Assembly: GCF_048544455.1 (NCBI RefSeq)
Contig: NC_133526.1
Span: forward strand, 140,001-204,000
Source of the DNA: Silene latifolia
Lineage: Eukaryota > Streptophyta > Magnoliopsida > Caryophyllales > Caryophyllaceae
Direction: 5' to 3'
Length of the DNA stretch: 64,000 nt
Shown here in pieces: positions 23,937 to 34,375 of the stretch (position 1 is its first letter; each line of letters opens with the position of its first letter). The notes under the pieces are model-generated. The model was not told the origin of the DNA, did no database searches, and saw only the letters and a list, made by a program, of their open reading frames with translations. A program made the translations under genes and the position numbers.

Positions 23937-24731
23937 TTCACCAATTGCTATGCATATATTAAGCTCAATTTCCCAGACAAACACATGCAAAACCTAACCC
24001 TAATCCTAAACAACACCTATTCTCCTAAACAGAAGGAATTCACCAATTACTCTTCCTCTTTTGCTTGCTTTCTTGCATTAATTATCCTTTTTCCCTTTGT
24101 ATCTTCACTTGTTCCTCTATTGTATTTGTATACAAGCCACTAGCACATGTAGGCTGTACCTACTCACTCCTATTCATTATGATGTTACACATTGTTTTTT
24201 GGATAGTTTTTAAGAGAATTGAGATTTGGCTTATTCTTTATCAACGTTTGGCTTTACCATTAACCATTAGTACAAGGTAATCAAATGATTATTAAGACGC
24301 AGAAAATACTTGTGTGTCTGCCCTTGGAGTACAAGGTAATCAAATGATTATTAAGACGCAGAAAATACTTGTGTGTCACTGTAGCTTATCATAACTCATA
24401 AATACTAGTCTTATTCTTTATCAATCAACGTTTGGCTTTACCATTAACCATTAGTAGCCAATTTAGACAGGAAAATTAACCATTAGTAGCGAATTTGACA
24501 AATTACACTAAATAAACAAAAGAAAGTAATGTCAATGGGTACTACTACTACTACTAGAGTGAAATTTACAATGAAGTTTTTAGTATTTGTGAAGGCGAAA
24601 CTAGGGAGTAGTAGAGAGATTAGACTACCTAGGATGAGTAATTTAAGAGAGTAAAAATATTACTGAACCAAGTCAGCTATAACTATAAGTGAAGGAACAA
24701 TGTCTTGAATAAAGATATGATAATCTATCTA

Positions 24732-25826
24732 CTAACAGTGGTCTTGCTGGTTGTTGAAAAAACAAGGAACAATGTCTTCAAGTAAGCCATTGTCAGTACT
24801 GAAAGCAGTAGCAGCATTACGCCTTTGTTGGGCAGACAACATAGGACAGCTTGTACTACTATTTTGTGACCACATATTTCCAAATTGGTTCATCTGATGA
24901 GGTACCACCATGCTATTCACATTATTAATATTGTTCATTTGATGAAGATGTTGCAATAATAAACTCGATGAGTTGTTATTACTGATTTGCATAGCAGGCA
25001 GCATATAGGAGGCGGCAGAGGCAGAGGTTGCTGCACCTACACCGGAGAGCGGCATCATACCACGCGGTAGGATAGTGCAGGGGTGAGTGTGTTGGCCTTC
25101 ATAGGTAGTCACTACTATGGAAGGATCATTTAGTAACCTCTCCACTCTCTTCTTTACATTACATGATGTGCTTGTGCACCGGTAGTAACTCCTGTCACCA
25201 TTTTAATGAGGTAGGTAAATTGATTGGAGGGATGACACTGAATTTAATGAGGTAAATTGATTGGAGGAACAAGTAAATAATGTAAAAAGTAGTAAAATGA
25301 AAGGAAAGGGGGTGTGATAAGTGATACTACCTTGGAAAAGGGCTGTTTTTGACAGCCTTTTGACCGTACTTTCTCCAACGATAACCATCTTCTAAATGAT
25401 CAACTTCACTCTTTGTCATGAACGCAACTCTTGCTTCCCTCTCCCGCTTCTCTTTTGTCGTCTTTTTCTCATTTCTCCTTCTTTTTTTTTATTAAATAAT
25501 ATTAAAGGAAGGTTCTTCCGTCAGAAAATATACAACTCATAGTCATACAAATTAAAACATTATATTATACAGTAATTAATTAATTAATTATATAGGGAAA
25601 TGATGCAGAAAACAAAGGACTATCATCTTACTGCAATGATCCAAGACATACATATGGACTGACTGACACTAGTACCACTAATAATCTGCTTATTATAAAT
25701 AAAGATTATTATTTGTACCGACAAATCTTGATATAATTCCAAAATAAAATCCCGCTTTTCACGTTTTTGTCATACTCCTACACATTTCATGACTCACACA
25801 ATCCCAGATCAAGGAAACATACATAA

Positions 25827-25857
<31 letters not shown>

Positions 25858-26014
25858 CATACATACATGTCTTTATGTCTTAAGTGTGAAACGGGTATGT
25901 ACAAAGGAGGGAGGGCGAGGGAGGTGACTTACTGTTTCTTAGCTTGTGGTGGTCCATCTTCCTCTTGTTCATCATTAGAAGCAGAGGAAATAGAAGACGA
26001 GTTTGGTGTCCCCG

Positions 26015-26056
<42 letters not shown>

Positions 26057-26378
26057 GCACTTCTGAAGATTCCGGAGTAGGGAAAGCTTCAACCTTGTTA
26101 ATCATATCTTCTTCCTTAGTATCATTATCATTATTATTATCATTAATGATAGTACTAAAGAGACAAGGGTTAATGTTAATCATATCTTGCATACCTAATA
26201 ACTCCATAAACCCAACTGCTGCTGCTGCTGCTGCTGCTGTTGATGTTGTTGTTGATGTTGTTGATGATGATGATGGTTGTAATAATGAAGGGTCATTTTG
26301 TGTTAAATACTTGTACTTGGAATCACCCATTATTAAACTCTCAATCTTCACAGCTTCACCACCTTGTTTTGTTTCCAT
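24732..26378 (-). CDS. WRKY transcription factor, group IIc, 3 exons, 351 aa
   Basis: Exons on the minus strand are 26378-25933, 25480-25331 and 25191-24732. The WRKY domain spans about residues 178-238: WRKYGQK (184-190) and a zinc finger C204-x4-C209-x23-H233-x-H235, which is the group IIc spacing. The last intron lies between PFPR and SYYRC, the conserved PR-type position. Residues around [16 protein letters not shown] and CNVKKRVER resemble the WRKY8/28/57/71 branch; exact orthology is not claimed. It should bind W-box DNA (TTGACC/T) and act in stress or developmental gene control. The N-terminal exon contains low-complexity runs (Ala x7-8, Asn x13). The acceptor of exon 2 is preceded by an A-rich rather than pyrimidine-rich tract and is ambiguous by 3 nt (NAGNAG type), so one residue could vary. 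Confidence 0.92.
25830..25867. repeat. (CATA)n microsatellite in WRKY intron 1
   Basis: About nine ACAT units in the intron between the first and second WRKY exons. Triplet repeats also occur in exon 1 (ATT run near 26016-26055, GCT run near 26217-26238), coding for Asn and Ala runs. Confidence 0.9.
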
Positions 26379-26596
26379 GTTTTATTTATTTTAAAAAAAA
26401 AAAGGTAACAAGGATGATAATGTTGTTTTTATCTTGTTTCAAATGAGACAATTATATGTCTCTTCCTCTTACAAGGATTAATAATAAATTAGGAAAACAG
26501 ATATCAAATGAAAGGGACTCTTTTTGTATGAGACAGACAAAGAGTTTTGGATTCTAGGACCAACGCGTTTCTTACTAATATACAAGTAATTGTCTT

Positions 26597-26604
26597 TTTT
26601 TATA
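26597..26604 (-). promoter_or_regulatory. Possible TATA box of the WRKY gene
   Basis: Reading minus, GTGTATAAAAAAAG lies about 220 bp upstream of the ATG at 26378. W-box cores TTGACT (near 26968) and TTGACC (near 27148) lie further upstream, compatible with WRKY auto- or cross-regulation, but such words are common. Confidence 0.4.
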
Positions 26605-27215
26605 CACTACGAAGTACTTCTCATTTATTTTAAACTAGGGTTATTAGCTTCATTAACAACATAGGACTTTAACTAAATACTACGTACATCTTCGTATATA
26701 TGGAGTAGTTACTATATAATAAAAAGAAGTTCTTCCATACAAATAACGTTGCTCAATGCTACTTTAAAGATATTTTTATCTTCGAATAGAGACATTTTAT
26801 GCGTCTTAATTTCAGACGTTTGTAATCATAATTTACCCTCTCTGATTAAAATTTTGAAGATGTCCCTTATTCATGGGGACAAGTGGAGATTGTGTATGGA
26901 GTTAGGAGTATAGTAGATGTTCATTTATGATAATTGTAGGCTTAGTAGCTCGATTGTGGAAAGGGACAGTTGACTGAAAAATGATACGGAGTACTACTAG
27001 GAATACAAAAACAAAAAAAATAATGAAATACGTGGCGTAAGTGGCATTAAATGCTGCGACGAGAGTGTTTGGTCGACGGACGGAAGGTGATGATGGTCAC
27101 ATACTCACACCCGTCCCCTTTCATACTTGTTGTTTACTATTCTACCTTTGACCATCATAATAAGTTGATAACTCTACTCATCTACCTACGTAATAGGGAT
27201 TTGGGCCTCTTCTGC

Positions 27216-27393
27216 ACCAGTCCGTCTCATTATAGTTATAGACGGATAATGGTTCTCTCACAAAATTAAAGTGGGAGAACAAGTGGGGGTATCCATTTCC
27301 CACACACTTACACTACCCACCTTTATTTGTGAGAGAGACACTATCCGTCTATAACTATAGACGGATAGTATCCGTCTATAATGAGAATTTGTG
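27216..27393. mobile_element. Mutator-like MITE, copy 1
   Basis: Ends with AATGAGAATTTGTG, as do the relatives at 29.4 and 29.9 kb, and has long inverted arms (ATTATAGTTATAGACGGATA on the left; ATTATAGACGGATA twice in the reversed right arm, plus CTCTCACAAA). The flanking duplication is imperfect (CTTCTGC shared), so the precise ends are less certain than for the two relatives. Confidence 0.6.
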
Positions 27394-27513
27394 CTTCTGC
27401 TCCCACATTTGGGCTATACTTTTTCAGCTAATAGCTTCTCAATTTCATTCTTGCCTATCCTAACATCTTTTTCAACACGCTAATATTCATCGAGATAAAT
27501 AGCAATGTCATAC

Positions 27514-29137
27514 GATGAAGTTATGGGAGCGGGTAATCGAGCAGAGGCTTAGGAGATGTGTAGACATCTCGGAAAATCAATTTGGATTTATGCCCGGGAG
27601 ATCGACTATGGGTGCGATTTTTATCATGAGGCAGTTGATGGAATACCATCGGGACAAGAAGAAGGACTTACATATGGTTTTTATTGACTTGGAAAAGGCA
27701 TATGATAGAGTACCAAGAGAAGTACTTTGGTGGGCTTTGGCGAGAAAGGGTGTGTCGCGAAAATATATTGACCTCATAAAGGACATGTATGAGGGGGCTA
27801 GTGCAAGTGTTCGCACTAATGTTGGGAGAACGGAAGAATTTCCTATTACCACCGGGGTGCATCAAGGTTCCGCTCTTAGTCCTTTTATCTTTGCTATAGT
27901 TATGGACGAGTTGACAAGGGATATTCAGGACGACATCCCTTGGTGTATGATGTTTGCTGATGATATTGTGCTGATTGATGAGACAAAAGAGGGGGTGGAG
28001 AGAAAGTTGGAATTGTGGAGGCAGACTTTAGAGACTCGTAGGTTCAGGCTCAGCAGGAGTAAGACTGAGTATCTGAGGTGTCAGTTCACTAAGGTGGCGG
28101 GGTTGAGATCGACAGAGGCAGGGAGTATTATTTTCGATGGGAATGTTGTTGAGGGTTCGGATTTCTTCAGATATCTAAGATCTATTATTCAAAAAGATGG
28201 GGAGTTAGATGAAGATGTGGCTCACAGAATTAAAGCGGGATGGTTGGAATGGAATAGTGCTTCAGGGTTTCTATGCGATAAAGATATGCCCCAAAGATTA
28301 AAGGGAAAATTTTATCGCACGGCAATTAGGCCTGCCCTACTTTACGGCTCCGAGTGTTGGGCCGTGAAGCATTGTCACATTCAAAAGATGAGTGTGGCGG
28401 AGATGCGCATGTTGAGGTGGATGTGCGGACATACAAGGAAAGATCGGTTAAGGAATGAGGTGATTAGGGAAAAGGTAAAAGTGGCGCCAATAGAGGACAA
28501 GATGATGGAAAACCGACTAAGATGGTTTGGTCATGTGAGAAGGAGACCTATGGACGCATCAGTTAGGAGGCTGGAGACTTGGAGAACAGAAAAGGTCCCT
28601 AGAGGTAGAGGAAGACCGAGACAGACATGGTTGAGAGTGATTGAACACGATATGAGAGTTCTGGGGCTTGAGGAGAGTATGGTGACGGAGAGGGCACAAT
28701 GGAGGGAAAGGATACATGTGGATTTTTAGTATTTGATGTTTTTTTGACAGATTTAGTATTTTTTTTATTTAATTTAAAGAAATTAATTTATTTATTTTTC
28801 TCCTCTTTATTACACTTTTTCACCAACCACTTTCTTATAGATTTTATTTGGTTCATTCCGGATCCTTAACTCTGTTTCGGTTTTTAAAAATCGTTTTAAT
28901 CTTTTCTCTCGATTTAAATTTTAAGTTTTTATAAAAGAAAGACGGAATTTGATTTTAAAACCCCTAAGTTCACCTTGACTTTCCATTACATTTTCGTTCC
29001 TCCTTTTTGTTTTTCATCTTCCCTTTTTTATTCGCATTTTGAGGGGTGCGTTCACCCATGGACGGTTCGAAAAGATGATTCATGTCAACCGACCCCAAAT
29101 CATTTTGGGATTAAGGCTCTGATGTTGTTGTTGTTGT
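27514..29137 (+). mobile_element. 5'-truncated RTE-type LINE with 19-bp target duplication
   Basis: A perfect 19-bp duplication, ATAAATAGCAATGTCATAC, lies at 27495-27513 and 29138-29156. Between them, an open frame (to stop at 28729) encodes the C-terminal 405 or so residues of a non-LTR reverse transcriptase: FIDLEKAYDRVPR (motif A), GVHQGSALSPFIF (motif B), MMFADDIVLID (motif C), then the region with CWAVKHCHIQKMSVAEMRML and HVRRRPMD typical of plant RTE-like proteins. The endonuclease and N-terminal half are missing through 5' truncation. The 3' tail ends in TTGTTGTTGTTGTA. The long uninterrupted frame and perfect duplication point to a recent insertion. Confidence 0.92.
27515..28729 (+). 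CDS. Reverse transcriptase C-terminal part of the RTE-type LINE
   Basis: About 405 codons, open to a TAG-type stop at 28729. Catalytic words: F-x-D in FIDLEKAYD and FADD in MMFADDIVL, both intact. The first ATG here is simply the first one in the truncated piece and not a true start: the native protein began far upstream with an endonuclease domain that is absent. Not expected to be active. Confidence 0.85.
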   Translation: MKLWERVIEQRLRRCVDISENQFGFMPGRSTMGAIFIMRQLMEYHRDKKKDLHMVFIDLEKAYDRVPREVLWWALARKGVSRKYIDLIKDMYEGASASVRTNVGRTEEFPITTGVHQGSALSPFIFAIVMDELTRDIQDDIPWCMMFADDIVLIDETKEGVERKLELWRQTLETRRFRLSRSKTEYLRCQFTKVAGLRSTEAGSIIFDGNVVEGSDFFRYLRSIIQKDGELDEDVAHRIKAGWLEWNSASGFLCDKDMPQRLKGKFYRTAIRPALLYGSECWAVKHCHIQKMSVAEMRMLRWMCGHTRKDRLRNEVIREKVKVAPIEDKMMENRLRWFGHVRRRPMDASVRRLETWRTEKVPRGRGRPRQTWLRVIEHDMRVLGLEESMVTERAQWRERIHVDF

Positions 29138-29417
29138 ATAAATAGCAATGTCATACCATTGTCCTAAATTCACAAGTTTGTGGCTAACTCGGTATTAACA
29201 ATTTCAAATATCCTAAAAAGTATTATGTGTACAATTGAATACGACAAGTTATGTAATAAATATATTATTATTATTTGTAGGTATTATGTAACTATATTAT
29301 TATTATTCTATTTTGTGGTTAAAGAGTGCTGGTAAATACTAAATTGTGAGAGTTTATATATTTAGGACACTAGAGTAAAGGTAGACGTGCACGTTGATGC
29401 ACCTACTATTTTGCAAT

Positions 29418-29605
29418 CAATTAGTCTTGCTGAAGACGGATCGGAGCAAGTAACGGGTAATGTCACTCACAAAACGGATAGGGGGGACAAGGTGGGGGCA
29501 CCCCCATGTGCTTCCCTCTCTCCTCTATTTGGGTCATTTATGAGAGAATATGTTATCCGTCACTCCAAAGTGACGGATACATGCCGTCTTCAATAAGATT
29601 TTGTG
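29418..29605. mobile_element. Mutator-like MITE, copy 2, perfect 9-bp target duplication
   Basis: Flanked by TTTTGCAAT at 29409-29417 and 29606-29614. The left end CAATTAGTCTTGCTGAAGAC and the reversed right end CACAAAATCTTATTGAAGAC are inverted repeats. A 9-bp duplication fits the Mutator superfamily. No coding sequence. Confidence 0.85.
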
Positions 29606-29936
29606 TTTTGCAATAGGAAGTACAAAGCACATACCAACATACCATGCATGCAAGGACGCTTTTAATTACACAAATATGCATCATCATCATTCATGATCGC
29701 CACTCTTTTGCTTTTCTACGATTCCCCCATTCCTTTTTCACCGATCCCTATAAAGATAAAAACCAAAGTGTATTAATAAAAGTGCAATATGACTGTGGAA
29801 GGGAATTGCTAGGCCCACCCAGTATAAATAAAAAAAAACAATAAAAAACACAAAAATTACTTTAAAAAAAAACTACATGTGTCTTTTTCCGAAAATTTAA
29901 ATTGAAGCAAAGAGAGCAAATAGGCGATAAAATGAA

Positions 29937-30133
29937 CAATTGGTCTCCCTTGTGACGGGTTACCATTTGTGACGGATATTTTGTGAGATAAAATGGTAAC
30001 AAAATGGGTTAGTGGAGAAAGGGGACCACATGAATAGTGTTGCAGAGAGAGAAAAAGTGGGTACATTGTGAGGTAAAATGGTATCCGTCTTCAGCTTGTG
30101 ACGGATATGTCATGTCTTCAATGAGAATTTGTG
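29937..30133. mobile_element. Mutator-like MITE, copy 3, perfect 9-bp target duplication
   Basis: Flanked by TAAAATGAA at 29928-29936 and 30134-30142. It starts CAATTGGTCTCCCTTGTGAC and ends CTTCAATGAGAATTTGTG, with inner GTGACGGATA words in both halves. Same family as the copy at 29418. Confidence 0.85.
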
Positions 30134-30142
30134 TAAAATGAA

Positions 30143-30700
30143 TGTTACGCCTCTTTACAAAAACTCATACTCCGTTTGGTCAACTTATTATACTTTTCCC
30201 AAGTTTTGTATGGATACTACAATCATTGTTTTCCCTAGTTATATCGTATCCTCGTAACAGATGATATGGTTAATAATTTATTGTACGAATTATCTCACAA
30301 AAAATGAACTATTGATTTCTATTTTGCAACAAAATGTGTAGGATAACTTTGTTATTAATTAATCAACCACTAAGCGCATTTTCTTAATTTTAGTGGGTAA
30401 TGATCAATCCAATAAACCAGTACCACATCTTATTCCTGGAGAATCTACAATAGATTAATAGTAAAGTAAATCCATGATGGTTTGAAATTTGAAATCATCA
30501 AAGCAAATAACACCTTGATTACCTTTGACGTGACAAATGAAATATCCATCAAATGAGCAGCAGTACACACTACTGGAGCATGGAGCATTGAATCAGTTAC
30601 AGGCCAAGTACCTCATACACGTAATTAAAGTGTCATTTGGTTAGCCTTAGTAATTAAAATACCTAGTACCTTAAAATACCTAGGTAAATTTTGTTGCTGA
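30143..30700. other. Intergenic, nothing recognised
   Basis: AT-rich sequence with no gene, and no repeat with recognisable ends. Confidence 0.4.
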
Positions 30701-32560
30701 ATACTTATCTATAGGGCAATAACGCAATTATATGTTTAAATAACTATTTGATGTTAATATCACTTTTAAAACAACATATAACGGAGAATATAACTTATTT
30801 CGACCATTAAATGTCTTTGTTTCAAACCATATGCAAAATCGGTTACCCGGAGTAAATGTTACTCCCTTTGTTCCGGTTATTTGTTGTCCATTTCCGTTTT
30901 GGGGCGTATCAGTCGTTTGTTGTCATTTCTATTTTAAGAATGAACTTGATGAGTAATTTGATCATTTTCATTCAATTTGTTCCACTTGTCATTTAGTTAT
31001 TGGCTATCTCCTCTATCCTTGGTTTTTGTGCCAAAACCAAAGGAGTGAAATGACAACAATTGTTCGGGACAGAGGGAGTATATGTCAAAGAGGGGTTGTA
31101 ATTTCAAGATATTTTATTCTAGGGCCCAGTCGACCCGAAAACCGTGAATAATAACCATCAAAATCTGCGGTTTTCGGCGATCTTCTGAATTCTAAAAGAT
31201 CTTTTTCCTGAATATATACTTATCTATTGAGTCATTATTTGATTAAATAACTGTCGGATGTTCATATCCCTTTTAAAACAACATCTAATAAAGAATACAA
31301 CTCGTTTCGGCTTTCACCGACGCTATTCGAGAAGTAGGCTTATGGTCCCTAAATATCTTTATTTCAAAGCATATGTCAATTTGGTTAACCCGAGTCATTT
31401 TTATACGTCATAAAAGGATTGCAGTGCGAATTTCAACACATTTTATTCCGGCGCCCAGTCGACCCGAAAACCGTTGATAATAACCTTCAAAATCAACGGT
31501 TTTCGTCAAATTCCGAAAACAGGATTTTTTTTATTATGTTTTTTGCAGAATACTTATATATATGTACATTTTGTGATTAAATGACTATCGAATGTTCATA
31601 TCCCTTTTAAAACAACATAGAATGGAGAATACAACTTGTTTTGTCTATTACCGACACCATTCGAGAAATAGGCTTATGGTCTGGTCTCTAATGTCTCTAT
31701 TTCAAACCATATGCCGATTCAGTTACCTTGAATATTTTTATATGTCATGATGGTTTGTAGTGATAATTTCAAGACATTTTATTCTGGGCCCAGTAGCCCG
31801 AAAATCGTGGATAATAAGTATTATAACCTTCAAAATCGAAAATGACTTTTTTGGAGCGAGAATACTTATCAATAGGGTCAATATGCGTTTAAATGACCAT
31901 TGAATGTTCATATCCTTTTTAAAACCACATAGAATAGAGAATAGAACTTTTTTCGTCTATTACCGACATGATCCAAGAAATAGGCTTATGGCCTCTAAAT
32001 GTCTCTATTTCAAACCATATGACGATTCAATTACTTTGAATCATTTTTATATGCCATAGAGGGGTTGCAGTGCGAATTTCAAAACTTTTTATGCCGGGGT
32101 CTAATTGACCCGAAAATCGTGGATAATAACCTTCAAAATCAGCGGATTTAAGTGATTTTCCGAAAAAGGTAAAGCTTTTCTATGAATACTTATCTATAGG
32201 ACTATTATGTGTTTAAATGACGATCAGATTTTCAGTTTACTTTTAAAACAACATAGAATGGAGATTGGAGAATACAACTTGTTTCGTCTATTACCGACAT
32301 TATCCGAGAAGTAGGCTTATGGTCTCTTTATGTCTCTATTTTCATCCCTATGCCAATTTAGTTAACATGAGTCATTTTAATATGTTATTGAGGGATTGCA
32401 ACGCAAATTTCAAAACATTTTACTCCGACGCCCAATCGTCTCGAAAACCGTGGAGAATAACCTTTAAATCAGCAGTTTTTGGCGATCTTTTGAATTCGGA
32501 AAGATTTTTTTTTGTTGAATACTTATCTATTAGGCCCTTTTAAAACAACATAAAATGAGA
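30700..32560. repeat. Diverged tandem array, about 0.29-0.33-kb units, five to six copies
   Basis: The anchor CTTTTAAAACAACATA (or near variants) recurs at about 30763, 31270, 31604, 31915, 32240 and 32537, and each unit has the same order of words: AATACTTATCTAT, anchor, GAGAATACAACTTGTTTCG, AGAAATAGGCTTATGGTC, ATTTCAAACCATATG, GAGTCATTTTTATA, then CAGTCGACCCGAAAACCGT. The first unit is lengthened by an inserted MITE; the last is partial. Units have diverged clearly, so the array is old. No coding capacity is evident. Confidence 0.85.
30860..31080. mobile_element. Stowaway-like MITE inserted in the tandem array
   Basis: The left end TACTCCCTTTGTTCCGG and the right end CGGGACAGAGGGAGTA are inverted repeats with TA at the borders; inner words GTTGTCATTTC and GAAATGACAACA also pair. 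It interrupts the first array unit, so it is younger than the array. Confidence 0.8.
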
Positions 32561-33340
32561 ATACAAACTGACAGAGGTAATCTAGTGCAGAGTTTGATCC
32601 AACAAATCAAAAGATTAACCAATTATAGAACGAATTAGGTAAATTCACATGCATTATATTGAAGTTATTTTATTCGTCTAAAATTCTAGTTTCAAATTAA
32701 AATTGTGTGATTAGATTATTAAATAAGATTAAACTCGTCATTAGGTAATGTCATCTAAATACGTTAATGATTAAAAAATTTCATTTAAACACATCTTAAG
32801 CTAAAAACAACATATTTTCATACTAATCTGTACTATATGTTACGGAGTACAAGATAAAATGGCAGGACTTGGTATTTAGTAAGACTAAGTCCTATATAAT
32901 ATATATGGCACCATGATTATTGTGGAAACGAAATAAGAAATAGAGGAGTGGTTGTTTGACTAGCGATATTGCTTCTTTTATACGTTTGGAATCCCACAAA
33001 GGACTCAAAATGAACTTTGTAATTTAGAACTAATGTCCAAGGCACTTCGTTTTGTAGTGGATAGTCTCATTACAAATATCGACATAGTGGAACAATACCA
33101 ACCTAAAGGCATTTTCAATAGAATTAGCAACATACTAATTTTGTTTCTTAATGTGTTAAGCCTTATTCTTTCTGGTTTAATTTCACTTGAGTTCAATTTA
33201 TTTCAGTTCAATTCAATTTAATTTAGTTAAGTTTCATTTAGTTCAGCTAATTTTAGCCGAAAAAACATGGCCTTAATGATACATATTTCGTTTTTTGTTT
33301 ATACTTAGGTTAAGAGTATAATAAAACTGGTTTCACTTAT
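32561..33340. other. Intergenic, nothing recognised
   Basis: AT-rich sequence without a protein-like frame. Near 33.18-33.24 kb it turns into TTCAGTTCAATTCAATTTAA-type low-complexity words. Confidence 0.4.
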
Positions 33341-34375
33341 TGGTGCAGCTACAAAGAGTTAGGCCCTGTTTGGCAAACAGTAAAAGCATATTCATGATAG
33401 CGGATAACGTCAGCAGAATACGGTTAGCAGATTTCAATAGCAGGTTTGACTATCAAACAAATCAGCAGAATTAGAAAAGGGTGTTTGGTAAATAGCAGGT
33501 TTTAAGGTAATTGGAATGATTATTTCATGAATAAAGCGACTATGCTAATGCAATATGCTGCTACTAGCAGCATATTCAAAAATAGTAGATTCTGACCAAT
33601 ATGCTATCAGAATACGCCGTTTACCAAACACATGAAAATAGTAGATTGCTTGGTCAAACTGCTAATTAGGCCGGAATCTATTAATTTTGCTCAATATGCT
33701 GTTTACCATGACCTCAATAATAATAAGACTTGAAATTGACTTAGTTTCTAGAAGGTTGACAAATTCATTCTTGTGCGGTTAATTAACACAAGACACTATA
33801 CAGTATTATTTGTTTAATTATATTCAATGATGAGTCATCATTCACAATCCTGTTTTAAAATTAGTAAAACGAAGAAGAAGCACATGCACCCGATATTTGT
33901 TTAACTACCAAGTTGGAAGTCATTAGTCATGGCGCGACGCCGGTTTACGACTACTTCTATAGTTCTATTCACTATTTAATTTAATCAGACTACGACTACA
34001 CTACTACGGAGTAGTTCTTTCCTTGTCTTATATGATCGATACTTGATTATATTATTCAGATTCATGAATAAGAATTTAATTAATTTGTTTATACGATCGA
34101 TACGGCCTAATTATATGTATATGATAGGCTCTTCTAGTCTTCCTACCCTACAAGCAACATACATTTTATTATATTACGTAGCATTAGCATATTAGACTTT
34201 ATTATTTTCGGTTGAAAAGAATTGAATTGAACTGAATTGAACTTAATGAAACTGAAATGAATTGAAAGGAGCTAAACTGAAGTAGGAGTTAAATTTGTGA
34301 GTATATAAGAGCTGAATTGAGCTAAACTGAATTGAAGTGAACAGAATCGAACTAAAATAAACTGAAATTAGGTAC
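33165..34375. repeat. Inverted low-complexity blocks, possible old foldback element
   Basis: TTCAGTTCAATTCAATTTAA-type sequence at about 33.18-33.24 kb is mirrored by GAATTGAACTGAATTGAACT-type sequence at about 34.20-34.38 kb, some 1.1 kb apart. Between them, a further stretch at 33360-33715 repeats GCATATTC/GAATATGCT and CTGTTTGGCAAAC/GTTTACCAAAC words in both orientations, like a MITE. Boundaries are unclear. Confidence 0.35.

Noticed and set aside
25789-26394. 201-codon plus-strand frame
   Set aside because: It overlaps the WRKY first exon antisense, and its length comes from triplet repeats.
32265-32543. 92-codon frame inside the tandem array
   Set aside because: The frame is not conserved between array units, so it is incidental.
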